64,000 nt of DNA, taken from NCBI GenBank assembly GCA_027061855.1, contig JAMOVT010000080.1:1-64000 (forward strand), read 5' to 3'. Both the position numbers and the translations under genes were made by a program. The stretch is from Flavobacteriales bacterium (GTDB taxonomy: Bacteria > Bacteroidota > Bacteroidia > Flavobacteriales > Flavobacteriaceae). Positions 1-9,867 of the stretch are shown one piece after another. The notes under the pieces are model-generated. The model saw only the letters and a list, made by a program, of their open reading frames with translations. It made no database searches and was not told the DNA's origin. Numbering within the stretch: the stretch's first letter is position 1; the number at the start of each line of letters is the position of its first letter.

Positions 1-1487
1 CCCGTGCCGAATTATACGATGCCAACAAAAAAGAAAAAACTACTTTTAAAGATGTCGCAGGACTTGAAGGAGCCAAAGAAGAAGTAAAAGAAATTGTCGA
101 TTTCTTAAAAAACACCGAAAAATATACCAAATTGGGAGGGAAAATCCCCAAAGGAGTTCTTTTGGTAGGCCCTCCGGGAACCGGAAAAACTCTTTTGGCA
201 AAAGCTGTTGCGGGAGAAGCGCAAGTTCCTTTTTTCTCTTTATCGGGTTCCGATTTTGTAGAAATGTTTGTAGGTGTTGGTGCTTCAAGAGTACGTGATT
301 TATTTAAAAAAGCCAAAGAAAAATCTCCTTCAATTATCTTTATCGATGAGATTGATGCGATTGGTAGAGCACGTGGTAAAAACAATTTTACCGGCGGAAA
401 TGACGAAAGAGAAAACACTTTGAATCAACTACTTACCGAAATGGATGGTTTTGGCAGTAAAGACAATGTCATAGTGATCGGTGCGACAAACCGTGCGGAT
501 GTTTTGGACAAAGCTCTTTTACGTGCTGGAAGATTTGACCGTCAAATCTTTGTGGACTTACCCGATTTAAACGAACGAAAAGAAATTTTCCAGGTACATC
601 TCAAACCTTTGACCCTATCCGAAGATGTCGATATAGATTTTCTGGCTAAACAAACACCGGGATTTTCAGGAGCAGATATTGCTAATGTATGTAACGAAGC
701 GGCTTTAATTGCGGCGAGAAAAAATAAAGAAAAAGTCGATAAACAAGACTTTCTTGATGCCGTGGATCGTATCATCGGTGGATTGGAGAAGAAAAATAAG
801 GTTATCAAACCTGCTGAGAAAAAACGTGTGGCTCATCATGAAGCGGGACATGCCACTGCCAGTTGGCTGTTGGAGCATGCGCATCCCTTGGTAAAAGTAA
901 CCATTGTTCCGAGAGGACAATCATTAGGAGCCGCTTGGTACTTACCCGAAGAAAGAATGCTTGTGGAAAAAGAACAAATGCTCGATGAAATTGCAGCCAC
1001 CCTGGCTGGTAGAGCAGCTGAGGAAATTATTTTTGGAAATATTTCCACAGGAGCCTTAAATGACCTTGAAAAAGTAACCAAACAAGCACGCGCAATGGTG
1101 ACCGTATATGGTTTGAATGATAAAATAGGAAACATCACATATTATGATTCTTCCGGTCAGGATGCCGGATTTACCAAGCCATATAGTGAAAAAACAGCAG
1201 AAATGATTGATGAGGAGATTTCCAAAATTGTAGAAGGACAATACCAACGCGTAAAAGAAATTCTTCTTAAAAACAAAGATAAATTGAAGAAATTAGCCGA
1301 AAGATTGTTGGAAAAAGAGGTAATATTTAAAGAAGATCTTGAAGAAATTTTGGGCAAAAGACCTTTTGATAATCATCCCAGTGAGGAGGATACGAAGGCT
1401 GAAAAACCACAAAATTTTTCCGATAAAGATGAATCTTTAAAAAATGAAGAAGGGAAAAAAGAAAATACGGAAAAACAAAAAAATTAA
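1..1487 (+). CDS. ftsH: ATP-dependent zinc metalloprotease FtsH (5' end outside window)
   Basis: Membrane-anchored AAA+ protease that extracts and degrades membrane and unstable cytosolic proteins. The frame is open from base 3, so the N-terminal membrane part lies before the window. Visible are Walker A (GPPGTGKT), Walker B (IIFIDEID), the second region of homology ([20 protein letters not shown]), the zinc site HHEAGH and the third-ligand region ALNDLEKVT. The C-terminus is a long Lys/Glu-rich tail, as is common in Bacteroidota FtsH. It is followed at once by a strong terminator, and then by LUD-cdsA-psd, a usual flavobacterial neighbourhood. The identity is firm; only the start is missing. 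Confidence 0.97.
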   Translation, partial: RAELYDANKKEKTTFKDVAGLEGAKEEVKEIVDFLKNTEKYTKLGGKIPKGVLLVGPPGTGKTLLAKAVAGEAQVPFFSLSGSDFVEMFVGVGASRVRDLFKKAKEKSPSIIFIDEIDAIGRARGKNNFTGGNDERENTLNQLLTEMDGFGSKDNVIVIGATNRADVLDKALLRAGRFDRQIFVDLPDLNERKEIFQVHLKPLTLSEDVDIDFLAKQTPGFSGADIANVCNEAALIAARKNKEKVDKQDFLDAVDRIIGGLEKKNKVIKPAEKKRVAHHEAGHATASWLLEHAHPLVKVTIVPRGQSLGAAWYLPEERMLVEKEQMLDEIAATLAGRAAEEIIFGNISTGALNDLEKVTKQARAMVTVYGLNDKIGNITYYDSSGQDAGFTKPYSEKTAEMIDEEISKIVEGQYQRVKEILLKNKDKLKKLAERLLEKEVIFKEDLEEILGKRPFDNHPSEEDTKAEKPQNFSDKDESLKNEEGKKENTEKQKN

Positions 1488-1494
1488 CAATATT

Positions 1495-1526
1495 AAATAA
1501 ACGCTCTCCGGAGCGTTTATTTTTTG
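1495..1526 (+). terminator. Rho-independent terminator after ftsH
   Basis: A perfect 12-bp stem (AAATAAACGCTC / GAGCGTTTATTT) with a TCCG loop, running into a T-rich tract. It begins 7 bases after the ftsH stop codon and separates ftsH from the LUD gene. Confidence 0.9.
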
Positions 1527-1540
1527 TGCCATTATTTTTT

Positions 1541-1548
1541 TACCTTTG
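1541..1548 (+). promoter_or_regulatory. Bacteroidota-type -7 element (TACCTTTG)
   Basis: Exact match to TAnnTTTG, 18 bases before the ATG of the LUD gene and just after the ftsH terminator. No well-spaced -33 TTG is obvious, so this is a candidate from position and motif only. Confidence 0.5.
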
Positions 1549-1566
1549 TAAAAATTGAAAGATTAT

Positions 1567-2139
1567 ATGCAATTTCTAAAGAAATTCTTTTCAAATAAAA
1601 ACAAAAATTTCGACAAAGAAAGAGAAGAAGAACAAAATTTTGCTCATTTGCCGTTAGATGAAGTTTTTGTGATCAATTTTAAAAAAAACGGAGGTAAATT
1701 TTTCTATCCCGCCGATATGGAAGAGCTGGCTTCCAAACTCAAAGCACTTTTGGAAATCACCGGAGAAAAAGAATACCGTTTTCTTGAAAGAGCCTATTAT
1801 CATTTTCTGAAAAAAATAAATATTCCTGTCACCGACTGGAAAAACGATACCGGAATTCTTATCGGTGGATGTGAATATCTTATTGCGGATGATGGTGCAA
1901 TTATGACCACTTCAAAACAGTTGAAACATTACCGAAACGGAAATTTACCCAAAAAGCGTGTTATCATTGCTACATCAAATCAAATTGTAAAAGATAAAAG
2001 ACAAGCCTTGGAAGAAATCAATAAAAAATATGAAGACTACCCTACGAATATTCAAACAAGTTCTCACTTTAAAGAAACCGATGATGACCTAAACGGAAAG
2101 CATTGGATTGAAACTTACCTGTTTTTAATTGAAAAATAA
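1567..2139 (+). CDS. LUD-domain protein (LutC/YkgG-like)
   Basis: Small soluble protein of 190 residues resembling the LUD (LutC/YkgG) fold. Characteristic stretches are GILIGGCEYLIADDGAIM and KRVIIATSNQIVKDKRQAL. LutC family members act with iron-sulfur proteins in lactate oxidation, but stand-alone copies between ftsH and cdsA in flavobacteria have no settled function and no lutA/lutB partners are nearby. An in-frame TTG 12 bases upstream (1555) would add four residues; ATG at 1567 gives the more usual start MQFLKKFF. It ends only 4 bases before cdsA, so the two are probably co-transcribed. Confidence 0.8.
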   Translation: MQFLKKFFSNKNKNFDKEREEEQNFAHLPLDEVFVINFKKNGGKFFYPADMEELASKLKALLEITGEKEYRFLERAYYHFLKKINIPVTDWKNDTGILIGGCEYLIADDGAIMTTSKQLKHYRNGNLPKKRVIIATSNQIVKDKRQALEEINKKYEDYPTNIQTSSHFKETDDDLNGKHWIETYLFLIEK

Positions 2140-2143
2140 TGAT

Positions 2144-2926
2144 ATGAAGGAAATAATGAAAAGGGCTTTTTACGGCCTGATTTATGTGGCAATAGTATTT
2201 ATGGCAATGCGAGATGAAAGATTAAAAGCACTACTTCTTCTTGTATTTATGATTTTTTCTTTAAAAGAATTTACCCGGTTAATAAACATTCCTTTTAAAA
2301 CCGTTCTTCTCCCCTCTTTGATTATTTTTACCGGTTTCTTTTTATTTGCAAACCATGCAAATGCCGAGGTTTTGCAAATTGTTATAGGTTTTATGATTTT
2401 AACGGTTTATCTGTTATTTATCTATTTTACTTTTGCTACATTTCAATTGGACGAACTGGCAAAATTTTTTCTTTCTTTCCTTTATGTTTCACTGCCATTT
2501 TCGTTAGCTATATTAATTGACAAGCAACTTTTATTAAGCATGTTTATCATTTTATGGGCAGCAGATACTTTTGCTTTTCTAACGGGAAAATATCTTGGAA
2601 AACATAAATTGGCACCCGAAATTTCACCAAAAAAAACCATAGAAGGAGCATTGGGAGGACTAATTGGCAGTCTGATTACAGCATTTTTGCTTTTTGAAAT
2701 TCTTGAAATGCATGAATATACAGGATTGTTAAAATTCATTGGTCTTACAATAATTATTGTTATTTTTGGAATTCTCGGAGATTTACTGGAATCACGATTT
2801 AAAAGATTAGCAGGAGTAAAAGACTCCGGAAAAATAATGCCCGGTCACGGAGGTTTTTTAGATAGATTAGATAGTTTTATTTTTGCTGTTCCCTTTGTTT
2901 GGGCTTATATAATGATAGTTTATTAA
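2144..2926 (+). CDS. cdsA: Phosphatidate cytidylyltransferase
   Basis: Makes CDP-diacylglycerol from phosphatidic acid and CTP, the branch point of phospholipid synthesis. About 260 residues with seven or eight hydrophobic segments, which fits the family. Near the C-terminus is the CDP-alcohol signature: KDSGKIMPGHGGFLDRLDS has the S-x2-K-x-GHGG-x2-DR-x-D layout. ATG at 2144 is chosen; the ATG at 2156 (MKRAFYG) is also possible. It is immediately followed by psd, which acts two steps later in phosphatidylethanolamine synthesis, so this is a membrane-lipid operon. Confidence 0.95.
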   Translation: MKEIMKRAFYGLIYVAIVFMAMRDERLKALLLLVFMIFSLKEFTRLINIPFKTVLLPSLIIFTGFFLFANHANAEVLQIVIGFMILTVYLLFIYFTFATFQLDELAKFFLSFLYVSLPFSLAILIDKQLLLSMFIILWAADTFAFLTGKYLGKHKLAPEISPKKTIEGALGGLIGSLITAFLLFEILEMHEYTGLLKFIGLTIIIVIFGILGDLLESRFKRLAGVKDSGKIMPGHGGFLDRLDSFIFAVPFVWAYIMIVY

Positions 2927-2928
2927 TT

Positions 2929-3600
2929 ATGCATTTACATAAAGAAGGATATCGTATCATCGCTTGGTCATTTTTAGTCATTATGGCCTTTAATATTTTG
3001 CTTCACAGATATGTGGATATTTATTGGTTGAAATGGATGTTGACCATCTTATCTATGATACTTTTTATGTTAATCGTTTACTTCTTTCGATTTCCCGAAC
3101 GATATGTAAAAGTTAAACCCAATGAAGTGATTGCCCCCGTTGATGGAAAAGTGGTAGTAATAGAGGAAGTTTACGAACCCGAATTTTTTAAAGACAAAAG
3201 ACTGCAAATTTCCATTTTCATGTCTCCTCTCAATGTACATGCCACACGCTATCCTATTAGTGGAAAAGTAATATACAGCAAATATTATAAAGGGAAACAT
3301 TTGGTAGCTTGGCATCCAAAATCCTCAGAATTAAATGAACGTACCACAATAGTGGTGGAAAATCCCGTGATTGGTCCGGTTTTGTTTCGTCAAATTGCCG
3401 GTGCGTTAGCCCGGCGTATTGAAAACTATTCCAAAGTAGGAGAATTCGTAAAACAAGGAGATGATGCCGGATTTATTAAATTTGGTTCCAGAGTAGATGT
3501 TTTCCTTCCACTCAATACAGATCCCTTGGTGGTAATTGGAGACAAAACGCGTGGGGGTGAAACAGTAATAGCCGATGTTATTGTTCCCGGTTATGAATAA
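2929..3600 (+). CDS. psd: Phosphatidylserine decarboxylase proenzyme
   Basis: Decarboxylates phosphatidylserine to phosphatidylethanolamine at the inner membrane. 223 residues, the short form related to archaeal-type Psd. Two N-terminal hydrophobic segments precede conserved stretches VIAPVDGKVVVIEE and MSPLNVHATRYP (histidine-containing). The self-cleavage site is Gly186-Ser187 in IKFGSRVDVFLP; the serine becomes the pyruvoyl cofactor. The start lies 2 bases after the cdsA stop, and the end overlaps hemD by 8 bases, so translation is probably coupled along the operon. Confidence 0.95.
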   Translation: MHLHKEGYRIIAWSFLVIMAFNILLHRYVDIYWLKWMLTILSMILFMLIVYFFRFPERYVKVKPNEVIAPVDGKVVVIEEVYEPEFFKDKRLQISIFMSPLNVHATRYPISGKVIYSKYYKGKHLVAWHPKSSELNERTTIVVENPVIGPVLFRQIAGALARRIENYSKVGEFVKQGDDAGFIKFGSRVDVFLPLNTDPLVVIGDKTRGGETVIADVIVPGYE

Positions 3601-4360
3601 ACCCATAATAGTCACCGCCCCTCCTATTTATAATTCAGCATTAATATCTGCTTTACACAAACAAAAAAGAAAGGCTGTTTCTGCTGCTGTAATTGAAACC
3701 ATTCTTTTTGATAACCCTCATTTTGAAACCGTTTTTCAAAATATCAAATCCTATGACTATATAATCCTTCCCAGCAAAACCGCTATTCATAGTTTTGTCT
3801 ATCAATTAAAGAAAAGAAATATAGCGCCACAAACTTTACCTACCGAATTCATTGCCATCGGTAAAGATAAGGAAGAGTTGGAAAAACACAATCTTCTCCC
3901 AATGCTAGCCCCAAAAGAACCCAGTACACAAGGGATTGTCAATCTACTGAGAAAAACCAACAAAAATAATCCGGCCATTTTATTGCTAACTCCAAAAGTC
4001 GAAATTATTCCTGAACCCGCTATTATTCCTAGTCTTATTTCCGGTTTAAAAGAAATAGGCGGACTTACATTTATTGAAGGATATATTACCAAACCGGTTC
4101 ACTCCTTAGCTTCATCTATAATTGAAATGATCAGACAAAATAATTACCAATTGATTGCATTAAGTAGTGGCGGAGAAGCATTGGCATTAAAAAAAAATTT
4201 TCCTGAAATATATTCTCAAATGAAAATTGCTTGTTTTGGACCTTATACAGCTCAAACCGCTATAAAAGAAGGTTTTAAGCCCTTATTGATTGGGAGCAAA
4301 TTTTCTTCATTTGAGGATTATGCACAAACCATAAACCACTTCCTTTCTCAACAAAAATAA
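3593..4360 (+). CDS. hemD: Uroporphyrinogen-III synthase family protein
   Basis: Predicted to cyclise hydroxymethylbilane to uroporphyrinogen III in haem synthesis. 255 residues, the family size. The family is poorly conserved; supporting features are an N-terminal VTAPPIYNSALISAL strand, YIILPSKTAIHSFV (the usual 'SxxAV' strand), FIAIGKDKEELEKH, LIALSSGGEAL and CFGPYTAQTAIKEGFKP. The start overlaps the end of psd by 8 bases. Flavobacterial hemD is commonly downstream of lipid genes rather than in a hem cluster. Confidence 0.75.
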   Translation: MNKPIIVTAPPIYNSALISALHKQKRKAVSAAVIETILFDNPHFETVFQNIKSYDYIILPSKTAIHSFVYQLKKRNIAPQTLPTEFIAIGKDKEELEKHNLLPMLAPKEPSTQGIVNLLRKTNKNNPAILLLTPKVEIIPEPAIIPSLISGLKEIGGLTFIEGYITKPVHSLASSIIEMIRQNNYQLIALSSGGEALALKKNFPEIYSQMKIACFGPYTAQTAIKEGFKPLLIGSKFSSFEDYAQTINHFLSQQK

Positions 4361-4422
4361 ATTCTGGCATATTATTTGGATTAAACTAAGCGAGCCGTAA
4401 ATTTAATTTAAAATTTTATGTT

Positions 4423-5025
4423 ATGAAAAAGTTAGTATTATTATTTGCATTTGGATTATTTTCTATGAGTATGGCGGCTAAGGATTCGTTTAGACCTCAT
4501 TGGAAGTATTTAGATGAACCCGTAAAAATTACGGTACGCGGAATTGATTTCTTTATCTTTCCAAATGGAGAGTTTGATTTTAACGCACACCAAAGAAGAA
4601 ACAGACATCATTATGGTCATTCTCAAATGGGTGTTAGAATCGATAGAGATCGACATGGAAAAATCAGACGAATCGGAAATGTATTTATAAACTATAACCG
4701 TTATCGTCAAGTGACTCGAATCGGAAAAGTATTTATTAAATATAACTCACGTGGAAGAGTGGTTAAAATAGGAAAATTACGATTAAAATATAAGGGAAGA
4801 CGCTATGCCGTTATACGTCATCACAGACATCCCGGTTTATGGATTTCTTTTAATTATCGTACCGCTCCTGCATATGTATATGACGAACCCTACTATCATG
4901 ATTATAAATATGATAGAGATGAATGGAGCAATGATTATGATGAATATGCCGGCGGTGATTCCGATTACTATTTCAAAACCAGAAAGAACGACAAAAAAAT
5001 AAAGACAAAAGGTCGTCGCAAATAA
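4423..5025 (+). CDS. Secreted basic repeat protein, function unknown
   Basis: 200 residues with an N-terminal signal peptide (MKKLVLLFAFGLFSMSMAA). The mature part is rich in Arg, His, Lys and Tyr. Its core has about three diverged copies of an 18-20-residue beta-like unit: RIGNVFINYNRYRQVT, RIGKVFIKYNSRGRVV, KIGKLRLKYKGRRYAV. The C-terminal third is acidic and Tyr/Asp-rich (YYHDYKYDRDEW), then ends in a Lys/Arg tail. It has its own spacing from hemD (62 bases) and is closed by a strong terminator, so it is probably a single-gene unit. I do not recognise a named family beyond small secreted proteins of Bacteroidota. Confidence 0.75.
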   Translation: MKKLVLLFAFGLFSMSMAAKDSFRPHWKYLDEPVKITVRGIDFFIFPNGEFDFNAHQRRNRHHYGHSQMGVRIDRDRHGKIRRIGNVFINYNRYRQVTRIGKVFIKYNSRGRVVKIGKLRLKYKGRRYAVIRHHRHPGLWISFNYRTAPAYVYDEPYYHDYKYDRDEWSNDYDEYAGGDSDYYFKTRKNDKKIKTKGRRK

Positions 5026-5029
5026 AACC

Positions 5030-5059
5030 AAAAGCCCCGTTTTGCGGGGCTTTTTTTTT
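5030..5059 (+). terminator. Terminator between the secreted protein gene and icd
   Basis: AAAAGCCCCG-TTTTG-CGGGGC stem-loop followed by nine T residues on the plus strand. An A-run on the other side gives a shorter T-run on the minus strand, so it may also serve the convergent icd gene. Confidence 0.9.
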
Positions 5060-5074
5060 ATAGAAAAACTTAAA

Positions 5075-7309
5075 TTAATGGATATTTTCTATTATCTGAT
5101 TTAAAGTTTGACTCGGTCGCATAGCTTTGGATGCCTTTTCATCATCGGGCATATAATAACCACCGATATCAACAGGTTTTCCTTCTGCTTCTGCAATTTC
5201 AGCTAAAATTTTCTCTTCATTTTCATTCATTGCTTTGGCAATTGGAGCGAATTTTTCTTTTAATTCGGCATCTTCATTTTGTTTTGCTAATGCTTCCGCC
5301 CAATATTTAGCCAAATAGAAATGAGAACCTCTATTGTCTAACTGACCGACTTTTCTGCCCGGAGATCTCTTATTTTCCAAATATTCTCCAATCGCTTCAT
5401 CCAAAGTTTTTGATAAAACAAGGGCTTTTTTGTTATCATATTTTTGTCCTAAATGCTCAAAGGAAGACATTAAAGCTAAGAATTCTCCTAATGAATCCCA
5501 GCGCAAATGTCCTTCGTTAACAAATTGTTGCACGTGTTTGGGAGCAGATCCTCCTGCTCCGGTTTCAAATAATCCTCCTCCATTGAGTAAGGGAACAATT
5601 GATAACATTCGGGCACTCGTTCCTAATTCCAAAATAGGAAACAAGTCTGTTAAATAATCACGCAATACATTTCCCGTAACGGCTATTGTATTCTCTCCTT
5701 TACGTACACGATCCAAGGTATATTTCATCGCTTCCTGGGGCGCCATAATTTTAATCTCCAATCCGTCGGTATCATGCTCCTTGAGATATTCTTTTACTTT
5801 TTTAATAAGTTGAGCATCATGGGCACGATTTTCATCCAACCAGAAAATAACAGGATAGCCGGTTGCTTTGCCTCGGTTTACGGCTAGTTTTACCCAATCT
5901 TTTACAGGGATGTCCTTTGTGCGTGACATACGCCAAATATCTCCTTCGTCGACAGGAAATTCCATCAATATATTTTCTTCTTCATCAATCACCTTTACCG
6001 TTCCGGCTTCGGGTATTTCAAAAGTGGTAGGATGCGAACCGTATTCTTCTGCTTTTTGTGCCATCAGTCCTACATTTTGTACGGTCCCCATTGTAGCCGG
6101 GTCAAAAGCTCCGGTTTTTTGCGCATCTTCAATCACCGTTTGATATAAGGTGGCATACGAACGATCGGGAATAATCGCTTTTGTATCATGCAGTTGTCCG
6201 TCGGGACCCCACATACGTCCGCCATCTCTTATTACTACGGGCATGGAGGCATCGATTATCACATTATTGGGGACATGTAAATTGGTAATCCCTTTATCGG
6301 AATCTACCATAGCCAAACGAGGCCTTTTTTTGTACTCCTCCTCTAATGACTGTAAAATTTCTTTTTGTTTTTCTTCGGGAAGTCTATCAAGACGGTCATA
6401 TAAATCTTGTAAGCCGTTATTCGGATTAAATCCGATTTCATCAAGTTCCTTTTTGTATTTGGTCAAAGTATCTTTAAAGTATTCTTTAACGGCATGTCCG
6501 AACATAATAGGATCGGAAACTTTCATCATGGTAGCTTTCAGGTGTAAGGAAAGTAAGAGATCCTTATCCTTTGCGTCCTTGATCTGTTCTTCATAGAATT
6601 TTCTCAGTTTCTTTTTGCTGATAAATGTTCCGTCCAAAACTTCTTTATCTTCGCCTTGTAAATTGTCTTTTAATACTATTTCTTTTCCGTCATTGGTTTC
6701 CAAAACAATTTTAAATTTCTCCGGTTTGGGTAACTCAACCGACTTTTCATTCCCGTAGAAATCGCCTTCTTTCATATGAGCCACATGGGTTTTTGAATCT
6801 TTGGGCCATTCTTTCATCATTTTATGAGGATTCTTTTGGGCAAATTTCTTTACCGATTCTGCTGCCCGTCTATCTGCATTTCCTTGACGTAAAACCGGGT
6901 TTACGGCACTTCCCAATAATTTAGCAAAACGTTGACGCAAGGCTTTCTCCTCTTCTGTTTTGGGTTCTTCGGGGAAATCGGGAATATTATATCCTTTTTC
7001 TTGCAATTCTTTAATGGCTGCTTTTAATTGAGGAATAGAAGCACTGATATTGGGCAATTTAATAATATTTGCCTCGGGTTTCATAGTCAATTCGCCCAAT
7101 TCTGCCAATGCATCGGGAACTCTTTGATTTTTTTCTAAATAGTCAGGGAAGTTGGCCAAAGTTCTTCCGGCCAATGAGATATCTTTTGTTTCTACTTCCA
7201 CACCGGCAGCTTTTGCAAAAGCTTGTATAATAGGTAATAACGAATAAGTGGCCAAAGCAGGGGCTTCATCTACCTTGGTCCATATAATTTTTGGCGTTTT
7301 ATTGCTCAT
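5075..7309 (-). CDS. icd: Isocitrate dehydrogenase, monomeric NADP type
   Basis: Oxidative decarboxylation of isocitrate to 2-oxoglutarate with NADP in the TCA cycle. 744 residues, matching the monomeric IDH family (about 740) rather than the 400-residue dimeric enzyme. Recognisable stretches include [72 protein letters not shown] and [23 protein letters not shown] at 7309 ([17 protein letters not shown]) matches the family start; an in-frame codon nine residues further upstream is less likely. It is a single gene, convergent with the secreted protein gene and divergent from trkH. Confidence 0.96.
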   Translation of the reverse strand: MSNKTPKIIWTKVDEAPALATYSLLPIIQAFAKAAGVEVETKDISLAGRTLANFPDYLEKNQRVPDALAELGELTMKPEANIIKLPNISASIPQLKAAIKELQEKGYNIPDFPEEPKTEEEKALRQRFAKLLGSAVNPVLRQGNADRRAAESVKKFAQKNPHKMMKEWPKDSKTHVAHMKEGDFYGNEKSVELPKPEKFKIVLETNDGKEIVLKDNLQGEDKEVLDGTFISKKKLRKFYEEQIKDAKDKDLLLSLHLKATMMKVSDPIMFGHAVKEYFKDTLTKYKKELDEIGFNPNNGLQDLYDRLDRLPEEKQKEILQSLEEEYKKRPRLAMVDSDKGITNLHVPNNVIIDASMPVVIRDGGRMWGPDGQLHDTKAIIPDRSYATLYQTVIEDAQKTGAFDPATMGTVQNVGLMAQKAEEYGSHPTTFEIPEAGTVKVIDEEENILMEFPVDEGDIWRMSRTKDIPVKDWVKLAVNRGKATGYPVIFWLDENRAHDAQLIKKVKEYLKEHDTDGLEIKIMAPQEAMKYTLDRVRKGENTIAVTGNVLRDYLTDLFPILELGTSARMLSIVPLLNGGGLFETGAGGSAPKHVQQFVNEGHLRWDSLGEFLALMSSFEHLGQKYDNKKALVLSKTLDEAIGEYLENKRSPGRKVGQLDNRGSHFYLAKYWAEALAKQNEDAELKEKFAPIAKAMNENEEKILAEIAEAEGKPVDIGGYYMPDDEKASKAMRPSQTLNQIIENIH

Positions 7310-7430
7310 ATCTGATATGTTTTTTGAGTTTCCCAAATTTACCGAAATTTCTTGGCTTAAAAAAATAGATTTGTCAGTTCTATTTCGCCTAAAAACTGAT
7401 AAAAAGATTCTTCTATTTCGAGAGATTTAA

Positions 7431-7438
7431 TACATTTG
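7431..7438 (+). promoter_or_regulatory. -7 element (TACATTTG) upstream of trkH
   Basis: Match to TAnnTTTG, 22 bases before the trkH ATG, in the divergent gap with icd. A matching -33 box is not clear. Confidence 0.5.
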
Positions 7439-7460
7439 ATTTTTGATAGATTCAGAGAAA

Positions 7461-8744
7461 ATGAAAGGAAAAATTAATTTAAATCCTTGGCAGTATTTGG
7501 TTCTCTCCTTTGCTTTGTTAATTGCATTCGGAACCGGTTTACTCTATTTTTTGCCCGTAAAAAACGCCGGGCAACTTTCTTTTATAGATGCTTTGTTTAC
7601 TTCTACCTCGGCCGTTTGTGTAACGGGATTGACCACTGTCCCTACCTCACAATTCAATTTAACAGGACAATTAATTATTTTACTGCTCATTCAACTCGGA
7701 GCAATCGGTATTATGACTTTAACTTCTTCTTTTATTTTAATGTTAAAAGGAAAAATCAGTCTGACCCAAAAGATGTTATTCTCAGGACTCCAAAGTCGCG
7801 AAGCTTTTATTGAAGCAAATATTATTTTAAAAAATATATTAAAAATCACATTTATAACCGAATTCATTGGATTTATCTTTTTAAGTATCGGCTTTATCTT
7901 ACAGGGATACAAATGGCAACGAAGTTTATACGAAGGTTTTTTTCATAGTATCTCAGCCTTTTGCAATGCGGGATTCAGTACTTTCGATACCAGTTTAACG
8001 GGGATGAATGATTTGATTAAATTAAGCGTATCTTTTTTAATTATAATGGGAGGACTTGGGTATCTCGTTATTTATGAGATTATAGACAAAAAAATAAATT
8101 GGAAAAAATACAGCCTGCATACCAAAATTGTTTTACTTACCACTATACTTTTGATTTTCGGAGGTTTTATATTTATCTTTTTGGGCGAATGGCATCAAAT
8201 CGATTGGGTAGATAGTTTTTTCCAATCGGTTACGACACGTACAGCCGGTTTTAATTCCGTGGACCTCAATAAAATGCCTATTTATATATTATTTTTAATG
8301 ATGCTACTCATGTTTGTCGGTGCCTCTCCGGGATCAACAGGCGGAGGAATAAAAACCACAACCTTTTTTGTGATTTTTTATTCGATTTTCAGTATTTTGA
8401 AAGGGAAAAAACAATTGGTGGTTTTTAACCGGCAAATACCCTTTCAATATATCATTAAATCCTTGGCTACCACGGTTTTGTATGCATCGGCTATTTTTAT
8501 AGGAGTAATTATATTATTGGAAACAAATGCCATAGGACTTAAAGAAGGCTTATTTGAAGCCGTTTCGGCAATGGGAACCGTGGGTTTGAGCTTGGGAATT
8601 ACTCCGCTATTAAATATTCCCGGCAAAAGCATTTTGATTGCCTTGATGTTTATCGGACGCCTTGGTCCTGCTTCGTTGGCCTTGGCTACTTTGAAAAAAA
8701 CAAAAGAAACAAAAATTAAATATCCGCAAGGAGAAATCTACTGA
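7461..8744 (+). CDS. Potassium uptake channel subunit, TrkH/KtrB family
   Basis: Membrane subunit of a Ktr/Trk-type potassium transporter, 427 residues. The four pore-loop repeats of the superfamily are visible, each with its filter glycine: TSAVCVTGLTT, SISAFCNAGFST, SVTTRTAGFNS and AVSAMGTVGLSLG. Between them lie about eight membrane helices. The length fits KtrB better than the longer enterobacterial TrkH. The start at ATG 7461 (MKGKINLNPWQ) is preferred over an upstream in-frame TTG. It is followed after one base by its RCK regulatory partner. Confidence 0.92.
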   Translation: MKGKINLNPWQYLVLSFALLIAFGTGLLYFLPVKNAGQLSFIDALFTSTSAVCVTGLTTVPTSQFNLTGQLIILLLIQLGAIGIMTLTSSFILMLKGKISLTQKMLFSGLQSREAFIEANIILKNILKITFITEFIGFIFLSIGFILQGYKWQRSLYEGFFHSISAFCNAGFSTFDTSLTGMNDLIKLSVSFLIIMGGLGYLVIYEIIDKKINWKKYSLHTKIVLLTTILLIFGGFIFIFLGEWHQIDWVDSFFQSVTTRTAGFNSVDLNKMPIYILFLMMLLMFVGASPGSTGGGIKTTTFFVIFYSIFSILKGKKQLVVFNRQIPFQYIIKSLATTVLYASAIFIGVIILLETNAIGLKEGLFEAVSAMGTVGLSLGITPLLNIPGKSILIALMFIGRLGPASLALATLKKTKETKIKYPQGEIY

Positions 8745-8745
8745 T

Positions 8746-9393
8746 ATGAAAAAAGATATTGCAATCATAGGACTGGGAACATTTGGCTCTGAACTGGCCG
8801 TACAACTGACCAAATTCGGACACCATATTTTAGTGATTGATATTGATGAGAAAAAAATAAATGCCATCAAAGACATTGTCGATGTAGCCATTCAAGCGGA
8901 TATCGCCGATGAAGAAGTCCTAAAACAACTGGAAATATATAAATTCGACACGATTATCTTTGCAATGAGTAGCGCTTTGGAATCCATTATTTTGGCCATT
9001 ACTCATCTTAAAAAACTTAATGCAAAGCATATCATCGGGAAGGCAAATACACGGATTCAAAAAGAAATTTTACTTAAAATAGGAGCCGATGAAGTTATTT
9101 TACCCGAAATCACCATTGCCAAACAAGTAGCGGAAAAATTTTCAAATCCTTCCATTCTCGATAAAATGAAATTTGATAAGAATATTTCTCTTTGGGAATT
9201 AAAAATTCCGCCTCACTTTGTAGGAAAAAATTTAAAACAACTCGATTTACGCAAAAAATACAATATCAATGTAATCATGAAAAAAAACGGAGATAAAATT
9301 ATTCATAACCTGAGTCCCGATGAAGTATTTAATGAAGGAGAAATAGTGGTGGTAGTAGGAGAAGAAAAAAATATCAAAAAAGTTTTTAATTAA
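8746..9393 (+). CDS. Potassium uptake regulatory subunit, KtrA/TrkA RCK protein
   Basis: Cytosolic nucleotide-binding ring subunit that gates the preceding channel. 215 residues: RCK_N Rossmann domain with GLGTFGSELA and the acidic ILVIDIDEKK strand end, then an RCK_C domain (residues about 135-215) ending EEKNIKKVFN. Single N plus C domain, as in KtrA, not the duplicated TrkA of enterobacteria. One base separates it from the channel gene. Its last 32 bases, including the stop codon, are duplicated exactly 4.3 kb downstream at 13661-13692. Confidence 0.92.
   Translation: MKKDIAIIGLGTFGSELAVQLTKFGHHILVIDIDEKKINAIKDIVDVAIQADIADEEVLKQLEIYKFDTIIFAMSSALESIILAITHLKKLNAKHIIGKANTRIQKEILLKIGADEVILPEITIAKQVAEKFSNPSILDKMKFDKNISLWELKIPPHFVGKNLKQLDLRKKYNINVIMKKNGDKIIHNLSPDEVFNEGEIVVVVGEEKNIKKVFN
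9362..9393 (+). repeat. 32-nt direct repeat, copy 1 (3' end of trkA/ktrA)
   Basis: This 32-base stretch, which codes the last residues of the RCK protein and its TAA stop, recurs without mismatch at 13661-13692. It starts AAGAAAAAAATATC and ends GTTTTTAATTAA. The two copies bracket the LRR gene and its flanks. Confidence 0.9.
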
Positions 9394-9867
9394 TCATTGT
9401 ATTGAAAAAATATAAATGAAAAACTAAAACAAACTGATTTTGAATAAGCCACTTAAAGGTTAACCGTTGAACATAGAAATAAAGACATTGAATTAACTAC
9501 TAAATGAATTACCAAACTTTCGATAAATATAAAAAAAGCCTATTTATAAAAAGCTGCAAATAAATATAAATATCACCTCCAAAAGAATTTATGCCGGTTA
9601 AAAGACATTATAAGACTCCAAAACTTACAGGTATTAATTTTCATAAATGGCACATTAAAAAATTTCACATAAGCAAAACTCCCATGCATGATATTTAATA
9701 TTTAAAACATAAACTATAATTTATATAGCATGAGCTATAACTTATAAATTATTGTAATTAAAAATAAATATAAAGAATTGGCTTATATTTTGAAATCGTA
9801 CTTTGTTTAAGCAATAAAACCCAATTAAAATTCATTTTATTACTTCATCTACTTAATAAGTTATAAA
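9394..9867. other. Non-coding gap between the RCK gene and the LRR gene
   Basis: 474 AT-rich bases with no convincing ORF, RNA gene or strong terminator on either strand. The only structure seen is a weak 6-bp hairpin TATAGC-ATGA-GCTATA at 9724-9739. The gap lies inside the segment bounded by the 32-nt repeats, so it may have arrived with the LRR gene. Confidence 0.6.

Noticed and set aside
6150-6596. 148-codon open frame on the plus strand inside icd
   Set aside because: Antisense to a complete, well conserved monomeric isocitrate dehydrogenase; no recognisable protein features.
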